Part shown: positions 7,715 through 17,600 of the stretch, piece after piece | How the letters are laid out: every line of letters starts with the position of its first letter | Position numbering within the stretch: the first letter of the stretch is position 1 | Assembly: GCA_903824965.1 (NCBI GenBank) | Contig: CAIJYR010000022.1 | Coordinates: forward strand, 1-54,444 | Length of the DNA stretch: 54,444 bases | Origin: an uncultured Thiotrichales bacterium | GTDB taxonomy: Bacteria; Pseudomonadota; Gammaproteobacteria; CAIRSR01 | Reading direction: 5' to 3' | Notes under the pieces: generated by a model | Database searches by the model: none | What the model saw: only the letters and a program-made list of their open reading frames with translations | Told to the model about the DNA's origin: nothing | Translations under genes and position numbers: made by a program

Positions 7715-10129
7715 CTATCGATGCGCTGTTACTGTGCAAGTTTGCGTCACCAACGGTGCGTGTATCCAATTGCTGTTGCCCGATTGAATGGCAGCGATCC
7801 TACAAAGACCAGGTGTGATGCCTGTGACCAAGTTGCCATCCTTCCCACCGACGGTACAAACCGACAGCGTGCTCGACGAAAAACGTACAGGTAATCCAGA
7901 GGAGGCAATGGCACTGATCGTGGTGGTTTCTTTGACGAGCACTGGGGTGTGAGCGAATTGGAGCGGGCCAAGGGTCTGTTGTCCTTGGTGGACCAGGATG
8001 CTTTTGCTCGTTTCTGGTGCTGCAGCATACGCGGTGTTTCCCGACTGACCGGCGGCGATGGTACACACACCGACCGAGAGGGGAATCACGGTGCTGCCAG
8101 ACAGGGTGCAGATCGTCGGTGTGGTGGAACGGAAACGAATGGGCAAGCCAGAACTCGCCGTAGCACTGACGAGGGCGGTAGTGTCCATCGTAAGGGCGGT
8201 GGGATGGAAGGCCATCGTCCCGATTGTTTGGCTTTGAAACGGCCTCACAGCCTCCGAGGGGGCGGACGCCCCGCTGGTTCCCGAGCTGTTGGTGGCCGTC
8301 ACACTAAACGTATAGACAGTGCCATTCGTAAGTCCCTTGATCGTGAGGGGACTCCGATTGCCACTGGCTTGCAGATTGCCGGGGGTGGCAGTCACTTGGT
8401 AGCTCGTGATCGCCCCCCCTCCGTTGTCCGTGGGTGCGCCAAAAGAGACGGTTGCTTGGGCGCTCCCAGCGATGACCGAGCCAATCGTGGGGACATGAGG
8501 CAGGGATGCTGGACTTCCATGTGTAAACGCACGGATCGTCACGTTCGTATTCGGATAAATGCTGCTGAGATCAACCCAGGTCGTACCGTCACCGCTGACA
8601 TAACTCTGCCCTGGACTGGCCGAGGCCAAGCTGTTATACCCCGCGATGGGGGTTTCCAGGGGAATGGGGTAATCGTACCCTGGCGTCTGAAACCGAACGA
8701 CGACCGCGAACAGCTGTCCTGCCACCAACGCAACCGGTTGGGATAACACAATCGTGTGATACCCCACATAGGGAATCGATCCACTGGTTTTCACAGATGC
8801 AAGGGTACACGTCGAAGGGGTGTCCGACACGTTGTTGTAGATCGATATCTCATAGCTGCTGTCTACCGTTTGCGTGTAAAAAGCAACCGCTTGTAACGCT
8901 TCATTGGCAACTGCTCTGAATACGTTGGCACCCCATGCCGTATCGGTCTGGTAGCCGTAGCCAATGGCCCCATAGCCAGCGGAAAGGGACATACCGAATG
9001 GATCGTAAAGGTAAGCCCGCGTATAATTGTGGATGCCTTGTGGGGTACGAAAAACGTGTGCGTCACCGAGTCGTGCGTCGTGATAGGAAATGTAAAAATA
9101 GCCCTGATCGCCCCAAGCAGTACCCCACTGGTTTTTTGCAATGAAAGCACCATTGCCAAGCGGGGGAGTGGTAAAATTGCTCGCCAAATAGTTGTCATCC
9201 CATCCGACCAGCGCGACCTCATGATTGCGTGTTTCTGATCCGTTATAGTAATAAGCATGGGTCGTCGCATTCCAATAGACAGAATCTACCGTATGATCCA
9301 TATACAAGGCAATGTCTACAGCACCGTCATTCTGGATCGCGTATTTGTAATTATCGTTATCGGTTCCACTGGATCGATCGGGTAAAATCAATACCTCTTG
9401 CATATGCACGCGCGGCGCGAGACCCTGAATGGAGGTTCCGGCGGTGCTTGTGTAGGGATCCTCCGATTCGTAGACTGGCCCTGCTGCCATAGCGCCTGTA
9501 TTGCCCCAGCGTGTCTGGTAGGCACTGGCCATGTCTCCGTTTCCCCCTGTACAAGGCGGATAATCGAATCCATGGCGAACATTTTGGTGATTCTCAGAAA
9601 AATCATAGAAGCCAATGCCACCCATCAGGGCGTTGGATTCACCGGATGCCATCGTTGAGAAAGACCAACAAGCGTTGCAGATCCCCTGATCTTTTACGCT
9701 GGTGACTTTTCCTAAAGATCGTAAGTCGAAGGACGGAGGATAGAGTGCCTGTGCGCGTGCACGTTTCGCAACCACCGGTTTCAATCCCACCAGGTGTGAG
9801 CGGTCGATCGGAGAGGGTGTGTACCCTGGGTTGGGGGGGAAAACCGTAGAGGCTGCTACAGCCGTCGTTGTTTTTTGTGCAGCCGCACGTTCAAGCAGCG
9901 CAGGCACAAAACGCTGCCCCCAGTGTTCCACGAAGCTCGGATTGAGTGGTGCCAACTGTGGCACGGGCTTCGTGTCGTTTGCGCGGGTGTGGGGACTCCA
10001 AGCGACGCATACAAACACCAGGATCGTAGTTGCGAACGCTGTACACGGGGCCGATAATAGGGACATACTGCGAGATCTAGGGAACCGTTGTCTCGTAGGG
10101 GACAAGAAGAAATAGCACTCTTTTATCAC
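7715..10129 (-). CDS. Secreted papain-like (C1) cysteine protease with Fn3 and Ig-like repeats
   Basis: An 804-residue exported protein. A hydrophobic signal segment lies at about residues 30-50. A C1-family peptidase begins near 130 (PPSFDLRSLGKVTSVKDQG), with oxyanion Q148 and catalytic C154 in CNACW, the His in NHEVALVGW and the Asn in KNQWGTAWGDQGY. Next comes a region resembling the lectin-like domain of such proteases, a fibronectin type III domain (about 545-635) and two related repeats of about 85 residues beginning QSQTIGTMAF and QQTLGPLQFAH, each with an ASSGLP-RF element. It probably cleaves proteins outside the cell while the C-terminal repeats bind or space it. The frame starts at a GTG; an ATG at 10066 is an alternative and neither has a good Shine-Dalgarno. 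Confidence 0.88.
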   Translation of the reverse strand: MIKECYFFLSPTRQRFPRSRSMSLLSAPCTAFATTILVFVCVAWSPHTRANDTKPVPQLAPLNPSFVEHWGQRFVPALLERAAAQKTTTAVAASTVFPPNPGYTPSPIDRSHLVGLKPVVAKRARAQALYPPSFDLRSLGKVTSVKDQGICNACWSFSTMASGESNALMGGIGFYDFSENHQNVRHGFDYPPCTGGNGDMASAYQTRWGNTGAMAAGPVYESEDPYTSTAGTSIQGLAPRVHMQEVLILPDRSSGTDNDNYKYAIQNDGAVDIALYMDHTVDSVYWNATTHAYYYNGSETRNHEVALVGWDDNYLASNFTTPPLGNGAFIAKNQWGTAWGDQGYFYISYHDARLGDAHVFRTPQGIHNYTRAYLYDPFGMSLSAGYGAIGYGYQTDTAWGANVFRAVANEALQAVAFYTQTVDSSYEISIYNNVSDTPSTCTLASVKTSGSIPYVGYHTIVLSQPVALVAGQLFAVVVRFQTPGYDYPIPLETPIAGYNSLASASPGQSYVSGDGTTWVDLSSIYPNTNVTIRAFTHGSPASLPHVPTIGSVIAGSAQATVSFGAPTDNGGGAITSYQVTATPGNLQASGNRSPLTIKGLTNGTVYTFSVTATNSSGTSGASAPSEAVRPFQSQTIGTMAFHPTALTMDTTALVSATASSGLPIRFRSTTPTICTLSGSTVIPLSVGVCTIAAGQSGNTAYAAAPETSKSILVHQGQQTLGPLQFAHTPVLVKETTTISAIASSGLPVRFSSSTLSVCTVGGKDGNLVTGITPGLCRIAAIQSGNSNWIHAPLVTQTCTVTAHR

Positions 10130-10190
10130 AGGAGGGACTCTTGGGTAGCAGTGGTTCTACCAGGGGGCCAGGGGTTTCTCGGAGACACTG

Positions 10191-10433
10191 ATGAACATCA
10201 ATCCGACTTATAACAGCGTTTATAACACCGCATCCATGGGTATCCAGCGTGGTATGCAGGGGCTTGACCGCAACGCCGCACAGGTGGCCAGCACTTCACA
10301 GTTACAGGGGAAATCCGACCCAGGCCAAGCACTCGTGGAGAGCAAAATCGACAGCACGGCTGTCCGTGCGAACGCAAAAGTCCTGGCCGCTGCGGATGAT
10401 ACCATCGGTACCCTCCTGAATGTGATGGCCTAA
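10191..10433 (+). CDS. Small flagellar rod/hook-like protein
   Basis: An 80-residue protein whose two ends resemble flagellar rod/hook-family termini. The N-terminal half (SMGIQRGMQGLDRNAAQVAS) resembles the amphipathic N-terminal helix. The C-terminus (AVRANAKVLAAADDTIGTLLNVM) resembles the conserved C-terminal motif of FlgC/FlgG-type proteins (Y-ANAKVI-TADEML-TLL). The middle domain and the NIANAST-type motif are absent. It is transcribed divergently from the protease and followed by a strong hairpin. No other flagellar gene is nearby, so its role is open. Confidence 0.65.
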   Translation: MNINPTYNSVYNTASMGIQRGMQGLDRNAAQVASTSQLQGKSDPGQALVESKIDSTAVRANAKVLAAADDTIGTLLNVMA

Positions 10434-10438
10434 ACCAT

Positions 10439-10476
10439 GCCCACGCGCTTCCCCCAACGAGGGGCGGCGCGTGGGC
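10439..10476 (+). terminator. Strong hairpin between convergent genes
   Basis: A perfect 10-bp stem (GCCCACGCGC / GCGCGTGGGC) encloses a loop that can itself pair CCCC with GGGG. It starts 5 bp after the stop of the rod-like gene and lies before the stop of the thioredoxin-like gene on the other strand, so it could serve both. A classical T tract is missing on either side. Confidence 0.6.
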
Positions 10477-10491
10477 CCGTTGTGTTCGCTG

Positions 10492-10743
10492 TTACCGGAG
10501 ACTCTGGGCAAACCAAGCCTCTACTTTCTTTCGGGCTGGAACGCCACCCAGGTGTGCTATTTTTCCGTCGATGAGAATGGCAGGGGTACCGACCACACTG
10601 TACAATCGAATGGCTTCCATGTCCTCAACGACCTCAAAGGAAATAGTGATATTGCGTTCTACAGCGACCTCTTTGATTCGTTTTATAGTCTCGTAGTAAT
10701 CAGAACAATCCGCGCTTTCAGGGCACAGTATTTTTATGTTCAT
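10492..10743 (-). CDS. Small thioredoxin-like redox protein
   Basis: An 83-residue protein resembling the small redox-active disulfide (Thioredoxin_3-like) family: a beta-alpha-beta start MNIKILCPESADC, then a VEDMEAIRLYSVVGTPAILIDG stretch carrying the cis-proline motif (VGTPA) of thioredoxin folds. The two cysteines are spaced C-x5-C instead of the usual C-x2-C, so the redox chemistry may be altered. It has no signal peptide. Its ATG lies inside the 3' end of the upstream PilZ gene (26-bp overlap), implying coupled translation. Its partner and substrate are unknown. Confidence 0.75.
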   Translation of the reverse strand: MNIKILCPESADCSDYYETIKRIKEVAVERNITISFEVVEDMEAIRLYSVVGTPAILIDGKIAHLGGVPARKKVEAWFAQSLR

Positions 10744-11065
10744 TTTTTACGTCCAGTTGCGTAATACACGCAATGAAAGCGTCCGAGGTTTCACTACGCA
10801 CGAACTGCAAGCCATAGAAATAGCCTAGGTGCATACGAACACAAGCACGCACTTCTATTTCTTGGTTCACCCCAGGCAGCATGAACCGCAATGTTACCTC
10901 GTGTCCAATAGGAAGGAGCAGTGGTTTCTTTCCGAGTATCCGAATACCACCCATGCTGACATCCACAGAAACAGCAGAAATCTCTTCGGTTTCTGTGATC
11001 ACACGGACAGGAAAGTTGCACTCATAACGTTTGTGTTTGCGTCTGTCGTGTATGGGGGTGTGCAT
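10718..11065 (-). CDS. PilZ domain protein
   Basis: A 115-residue single-domain protein. Both c-di-GMP-binding motifs of PilZ domains are present: an RxxxR-type arginine cluster in DRRKHKRYECN and DVSMGGIRI (D/NxSxxG). The second messenger therefore probably binds here and changes the protein's partner choice. A GAGGA element lies about 11 bp before the ATG. It overlaps the thioredoxin-like gene downstream by 26 bp. Its target is not evident from the neighbourhood. Confidence 0.88.
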   Translation of the reverse strand: MHTPIHDRRKHKRYECNFPVRVITETEEISAVSVDVSMGGIRILGKKPLLLPIGHEVTLRFMLPGVNQEIEVRACVRMHLGYFYGLQFVRSETSDAFIACITQLDVKNEHKNTVP

Positions 11066-11120
11066 ATTTTCGGTGCTCCTCGGTGAGTGACAGGATAGCT
11101 ACACTAGAGACCAGAACCAG

Positions 11121-11162
11121 AAACCTACCTCTCCCTGCCACCCCTCTCCGAAAGACAGAGGC
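11121..11162. repeat. Partial copy of the C/T-rich dispersed repeat
   Basis: The run CCTACCTCTCCCTGCCACCCCTCTCC resembles the core of the repeats at 89-166 and 29913-29987, but the hairpin arms are degraded here. It lies between the PilZ gene and the small membrane protein gene. Confidence 0.45.
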
Positions 11163-11167
11163 GTACG

Positions 11168-11539
11168 CTAGAAATCTACCATCTGTCTGATCAGCAAACC
11201 GATTCCCAGGCTTGCTCCATTCGCGACCAGACTCCATCCAAACGCATTGCATATTTTGGAATACGCAAGCCAGGCCGCTTCGATCAGAACAGCAAAGCAC
11301 TCTGCCATCACTACCATGCCAACATAGCCAAATCTCGGTGGTATGAGCCATGGAAAGACAAACCAAACCACCGGATGCGTCCACATACTGGCCATAAAAG
11401 ACACGGCCCAGCGACCCTTCGTAGCGTACAGATAGATTGGAACCTCGACGATCTGGGTGATGACAAACGCCAGTAGCCAATCGTCAAATACGTTCACACG
11501 GTTCTCTACGGTACGGGTATTCCAAAACACGCGATCCAA
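11168..11539 (-). CDS. Small integral membrane protein, function unknown
   Basis: A 123-residue hydrophobic protein with about four membrane segments: around LLAFVITQIVEVPIYLYA, VSFMASMWTHPVVWFVFPW, GMVVMAECFAVLIEAAWLAY and ANGASLGIGLLI. Acidic residues inside the segments (E in IVEVPI, in AECFA and in IEAAW) and a histidine (THPVVW) could mark a transport or binding site. I do not recognise the family. It lies 94 bp downstream of the NRPS stop codon on the same strand and could be read through from it. A role in export or immunity for the NRPS product is conceivable but unsupported. Confidence 0.6.
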   Translation of the reverse strand: MDRVFWNTRTVENRVNVFDDWLLAFVITQIVEVPIYLYATKGRWAVSFMASMWTHPVVWFVFPWLIPPRFGYVGMVVMAECFAVLIEAAWLAYSKICNAFGWSLVANGASLGIGLLIRQMVDF

Positions 11540-11633
11540 GCATGAAAAATGGATTTATACGAAACACAAAAACAATACAGTTAGCAGATTGGGATTTTTG
11601 CATTCCCCCTCCGAATGTTCGGAGGTATGGTAT

Positions 11634-14600
11634 TCACCCGACCAAGCTGCGCCTGATCTCTGCTGCCAGTGCCAACACGTCCGGGGGGTTGAGCATCGTG
11701 AGGTGATCGCCGGGTACTTCGACCATCTCGATCGACCCACTGATCCAACGTCCCCAACCCAAATCCGCTTCGGCACGCACGGCCCTAGCCTGTGGATCCT
11801 GAAGCTGTCCTGGTTGTAATTCGGCCGATCGCACGAGTAGGGTCGGAATATCCGCACTCCCCTCGGGAGGTTGATACACCGCCTGCAGATTGGCTCGATA
11901 GACATCGATAAAACCACGTAAATGGTTCACATCGGCCTGTTCCGGCAAGACACCACAGGCGATCAGCCGTTCCTGTAACAAACGCAACTGCGCCTCTTCG
12001 CTTGCCTCCACCGCAAAAGCCTCCTCCGTGAGATCCAGCGAAACCCCATACTGGTGGCTCGCAATCTGTGCGACCTGGGCAAGCCAACGTGCATAGCCCC
12101 AATCACGGCCCGTAGGCGCAAACCACTGGGGTGCCGCCGTATCCAGCAGGATCAACCGTTCGACCGATTCGTGGGCTGCATGGAGACGCTTGGCCATTAC
12201 AAACGTCACCAACCCCCCAAAGGAATGCCCCAGGAGGCGATAGGGGCCGGTCGGCTGGATTGTACGGAGGGCCGATAGATACGCATCCGCCAGTGCCTCC
12301 ACCGAAGAGAGCACAGGGGTTACGCCGTCCAACCCAGGCGGCTGGAGTCCGTACAACGGGATCGCCCCGCGCAATGCTGCTGTGAGGGGCTGTAGATACA
12401 GCACGTTCCCACCCGCACCCGCAACACAGAACAAAGGTGCCTGAGGAGTATCGGACGTGGTCGAGAGCGGTACAAGCGTTTGCCAAGCCGTCGCGGTAGC
12501 CTCGGCACGCAACCACCGTGCAAGTGCTGCGACGGTAGACGCCTGAAACAACGCCGCAAGCGGCAAATGACGCCCAAACTCAGCAGCAATACGCGCCATC
12601 AAACGCACCGCAACGAGCGAGTGCCCTCCCAGTGCAAAGAAATTGTCTTCGATGCCAATGGGAGAGCGGCCCAAGACCTCCTGCCAGATTGTGACCAACC
12701 GCAGTTCGGTTTGATCGCGTGGTGCGAGGGTGTGTCGAGGCGTGCTGGTATGGAGTGCTTCCGGTACCCGCAAGGCTTTCCGATCGATTTTGCCGTTGGG
12801 TGTGAGGGGCAGTGCATCCAGGGGAACGAATAAAGACGGCACCATGTACTCAGGCAAACGGGCCGCGAGATGACCTCGCAGAACCGCCGCCTCTGGCATG
12901 GGATTGGCGACACAGAAGGCCACCAAGCGAGCGGCTTCTTCACGGCCATCAATAATCACGGCACACTGCACCATTGCAGGGTGTTGCTGCAGACTGTGCT
13001 CAATTTCCGAGAGTTCGATACGGAAACCACGCAATTTGACCTGTTGATCGAGGCGTCCGAGGTATTCGATATCGCCATTCGCGAGCGTACGCGCCGAATC
13101 ACCCGTGCGATACATCCATGCACCAGCCACGAACGGATCGGCAAGAAAACGCTCTTGGGTGAGGTCAGGTTGTCCCAAATAGCCCAGGGCAACCCCATGG
13201 CCACCGATGTACAACTCACCCGTGACGCCCCTCGGTACCGGCTCGCGTTGATCGTCCAAGAGATACACACGGGTATTGGCAATCGGTCGCCCAATCGGTT
13301 CCGCAGGGCCAACCCCCGCGCCCGTTCCGTCTACCCGTGCCACGGTTGACCACACAGCCGTTTCGGTCGGGCCGTACATGTTCCAGAGTTCTTGACACCG
13401 CTTGTGTAGTTCGACGGCAAGCGATCGGGGGAGGGCTTCGCCACCGCAGAGTGCTTTCAGTCCTGGGGTTCCCTCCCAGCCTGCCGCAAGCAACAAGCGC
13501 CAGGTAGCCGGAGTTGCCTGTAAAATCGTGACCTGCCAGGCATCCAACAAGGCAAGCAGTGCAGCACCGTCGCGGACTTCGGTTTCGCTTGCGATGACGA
13601 CGCGAGCACCGATCGCAAGCGGTGCCCAGAGTTCGAGCACGGCAATGTCAAACGCGATCGTTGTCACTGCGAGTATGGTATCGCTTGCGCCCATCCCAGG
13701 CGTCTCGATCATGCTGTGGAGAAAATTGACGATCGCCCTGTGTGGCAACATCACGCCCTTGGGTCGACCCGTCGATCCAGAGGTGAAGATCACATAGGCG
13801 AGATCCTCGCCACCCACCGCAACCGTCGGTAGGCTGTCGGGTGCATTCGCCCAGGAGTGTGTATCCATGAGCAGGGTATGGGGCGCGTCTGGCAACAACG
13901 GCTGCAACCTGCGGTTCGTGATCAGCCAGCGACTCCCCGCATCGTGCAGAATCATCGCCACACGGTCGGCTGGATACCCAGGATCGAGTGGCACATAGCA
14001 CCCACCCGTTTTCAGCACCGCAAGCAGCGCAATGACGAGATCGCCCGTGCGCTCCAACGCTACCGCAACCCGATCCCCCCGCCGTACGCCGTGTTCCAGA
14101 AGAGAATGGGCGAGTTGGTTGGATTCTTTTTCAAGGGCACCATACGAAAGCGTTTGGTCGCCCCAACACAAAGCTGTGCGATCCGGTTCTGCCTGCGCTT
14201 GGTCGCTTATCCACTGGTGCACACTCAGCGGCCCCGACCATACACGCTCGGTACGGTTCGCATCCACGAGCAACCGTTGGCGATCACGATCCTTCAGGAG
14301 CCTAAGAGACGCAACGGACTGCGTGGGTGCTACAACCACCTGACGTAGCAATTCGCTTAGGTGGTCGATAAGCTGTTTCATCCGCCATGCGTCAAACAAA
14401 TCGCAGTTGTACTCTAGACTGCCTTCGAGTGCGTCGTCTGCTTCGCCAAAGGAGAGGGTAAGATCATACTTGGCAATGGGGTTCTCGTGTTCGGCGGCGC
14501 TGACACGGAGATCATCCAGCACGGGCAGGACGAGTGGTGCATTGCGCATCGTGAGCATGACCTGAAAGATCGGCGAATAACTGAGGTTACGCGCTGGTTG

Positions 14601-17600
14601 CAGCACTTCGACCAGTTGTTCAAACGAAACCTCTTGGTGGGCATAGGCGTCGAGCGCCATCATGCGTACCGCTGCCAGCAATTGGTCAAACGTTGCGGTA
14701 GGATCGATATTGACTTTCATCACCAACGTATTGACAAAAAAACCAATCAAGGACTCGATCTCACGGCGGGAACGGTTCGCACTCGGCGATCCGATCGGGA
14801 CAATCGTTTGTCCCGAATAGCGGTACAGCAGTACCCCAAAAGCCGTCAACAACACCATATACAGCGATGCACTACGGTCATCGGCGAAGCGACGGAGATC
14901 CCGACAGAGCGCCTTTTCTAGTACAAAGTTCAACGTGGCACCCCGATAGCTTTGAAGCGCCGGACGCACACGATCGGTCGGAAGATCCAACAAAGCCGGA
15001 CTGTCGGCCAATTGCTGACGCCAGTATTCGATCTGTCGTGCCAATTCACCACCGCTTAACCACTGCCGCTGCCAGCGGGCATACTCCCCGTATTGCAAGG
15101 GCAACCTGGGCAATGAAGGCGTCTGTTTACGGTGCCGTGCCTGATAGCCGACAGCCAATTCATGCGCAACAATCCCAAGCGACCAACCGTCCGCCACGAT
15201 GTGGTGCATATTCAAGAGGAGCAAATGGCGCTCAGGATTCACCACCACCAAACGTGCCCGAAACAGAGGCCCACGGGTGAGATCGAACGCTCGCTCACTT
15301 TCTTCGACCAACCAACGCTGTGCCTCGGCTTCACGGCTGCGTGGGTCGATCAAGGTCAAATCGATCACCATGGGGGGCGGCAGTGCTTCCAAGAGATGGC
15401 ACCGTGCTTCGCCCTCGACCGTGACAAAGGTACTTTGTAGTACCTCGTGGCGCTGCCCAATCGCTTCGAGGGCACCGAGTAAGGCAGGTCGATCCAAGGT
15501 GCCGTCTAGCCACAGTGCCACGGGCATGTTGTAAGCATTGCTGGAACCTTCCAGTTGGTCAAAGAACCACAGCCGTTGTTGGGCCAGAGACAATTCCCGC
15601 AAGGCATGGGTTCTTTCTGTGGACGCAGCGGGGATCAACGAAGCCCACGTCGTGCTTTGCGTCGGCGTGGTTTGCGTGGGTGCGGGTTCGTCTGCGAGGA
15701 TTTTTGGGGCAGGGTATCCCAGGCGTTCGGCCATCCGCCAAGTCGTCGCACACAAAAAGTCATGCTGGTACCGCTCCCGCCAGCGATCGTTGACACTCGC
15801 ATCGATCCCTTGGTGGGTATGAAATTTTACGTCTCCCAGCATCTTCGACTCGGCATGGAGACCGTCGGTCATGCGCTTTTTCTTTTGCTTCTCTTCGTAG
15901 AGCGCAAGCATCGAGGGATCAAACGGAAGACCCATGAACGCACACAACCGTTCCATTTCTTGTTGGGGATTGGCTGTGATAGCCTCAAAACCCACATCGA
16001 TCTGTCGATCGGCAGGAACGGTTGTGAAAAAATCAAGGACGTTCTGGTGGCTGTGCGTCCAGATCAATTCGGCAAGTGCACGAGAGGTAAACGAGTGCGG
16101 ATACCGGAAGAATATCTGGTGGAGCTTCGCCTCTTCAAAAGAATTGATCATCCCGTAGGGATGGCGGTGCAGATGAATATACAGCGGTACCTCAAAGGTC
16201 GCCTCCATACGATCCAAGATCGAGCGATCTAAAATATAAGAAGGCGATTTGTCCACAAGCAGACGATCCCCAAGCCAGCCCTGCATCTCGGCATAAAAAT
16301 CTTTGACGGTCTTGTCGGCAGCCTCGCGCACAGCCATCAGTGCCTTGGCATCGTCGGCGCTGACACCGCGCAATGCCATGACCGCCCGTAGCGTTCCCTC
16401 CAACCAAAAGGCATCGCGCCCAGAACAGATACGCTCACGCTCGCCCAACGTATTAAACGGCATCAATTCAAGTTCGGGAGGGGCAAACAACTGCGGGTGT
16501 CCGCCGAGCAGTACCCGAAGCAGCGTGGTACCCGAACGAGGGGGGGCCAATACAAAAATCGCCCGTCGGTTCTTCGGGCCACTCGTACAACGCGCACAGG
16601 CAGGCAGCGGTGTGATGACCGAACGAAAGGCCGTCCAGTCACGATCGTTTAGACGATGGTGATCGGTTTCTGCAACACTCCCATCGCCTTCATAGCGACG
16701 CACCGCTTCTGGGTAATGCACACGCATGTACGCGATCAGTTCCGCAATGGTAGGTGCCTCGAAGAGCGCCACTACATAAAAAACAGAACCGATCTTTTCC
16801 TGCATTCGATTGGCAAAGATGGCCCCTTTGATAGAATTGCCACCCAGTTCAAAGAAATGATCCTGACAACCCACCTCTTTGAGCTGAAGCACCTCTTGCC
16901 AGAGTTCCGCGAGCAATTTCTCTAGGGGGGTGGTGGGTGCGACGAACGCAGTTTGCCGAGTGCGCTGATCGCGATCGGGTTTTGGCAGGGCGCGAAGGTC
17001 AATCTTTCCGTTTGCGGTCAGCGGCATCCGTTCTAGCGCGACCAACGTGGCGGGTACCATGTAGTCGGGCAAGCGGGTTCGGAGTTGATCCCGCAATCCG
17101 TTGACCGCCACAGTGCCGTCTACCCCTTCTTGGAAGGCAACATAGCCCAGCAGTTCCGGCCCGCTTAGACCGGTATGCACGGTCACAACGGCACCCGTGA
17201 CGCCTGGATAAGCGGCCATCTGGTTCTGGATTTCACCGAGTTCGATGCGAAAACCACGGATTTTGACCTGCTGATCCATCCGTCCGAGGTAATCGAGCTG
17301 CCCATCCACCCGACGCCGTGCCAAATCGCCACTGCGGTAGATTTTTTGGCCTTCCATACCGAGCATCTTGGCATCGACAAAACGCTCGCGGGTCAATTCG
17401 GGGCGGTTCAGATAGCCCTGTGCGACCCCAGCACCCCCGACCAAAATCTCACCCGCAACCCCAAAGGGGACGGGCTGGTTGTGGCGATCGCGTAGATCTA
17501 GGGTGAGATCGGGCAGGGGTTGACCAATCACACTGCTGCCGTGCGCAAGATCGTCGGCGGTGATTCGGTGGTAGGTCACATGCACTGTGGTTTCGGTGAT

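Noticed and set aside
7949-8746. 265-codon open frame on the + strand inside the protease gene
   Set aside because: It is antisense to a clear C1 protease, has no recognisable motif and an Arg/Gly/Asp-heavy composition typical of shadow frames.
15555-16232. 225-codon plus-strand frame inside the NRPS
   Set aside because: It lies antisense to the sulfotransferase/condensation region and shows no independent start signal or motif.
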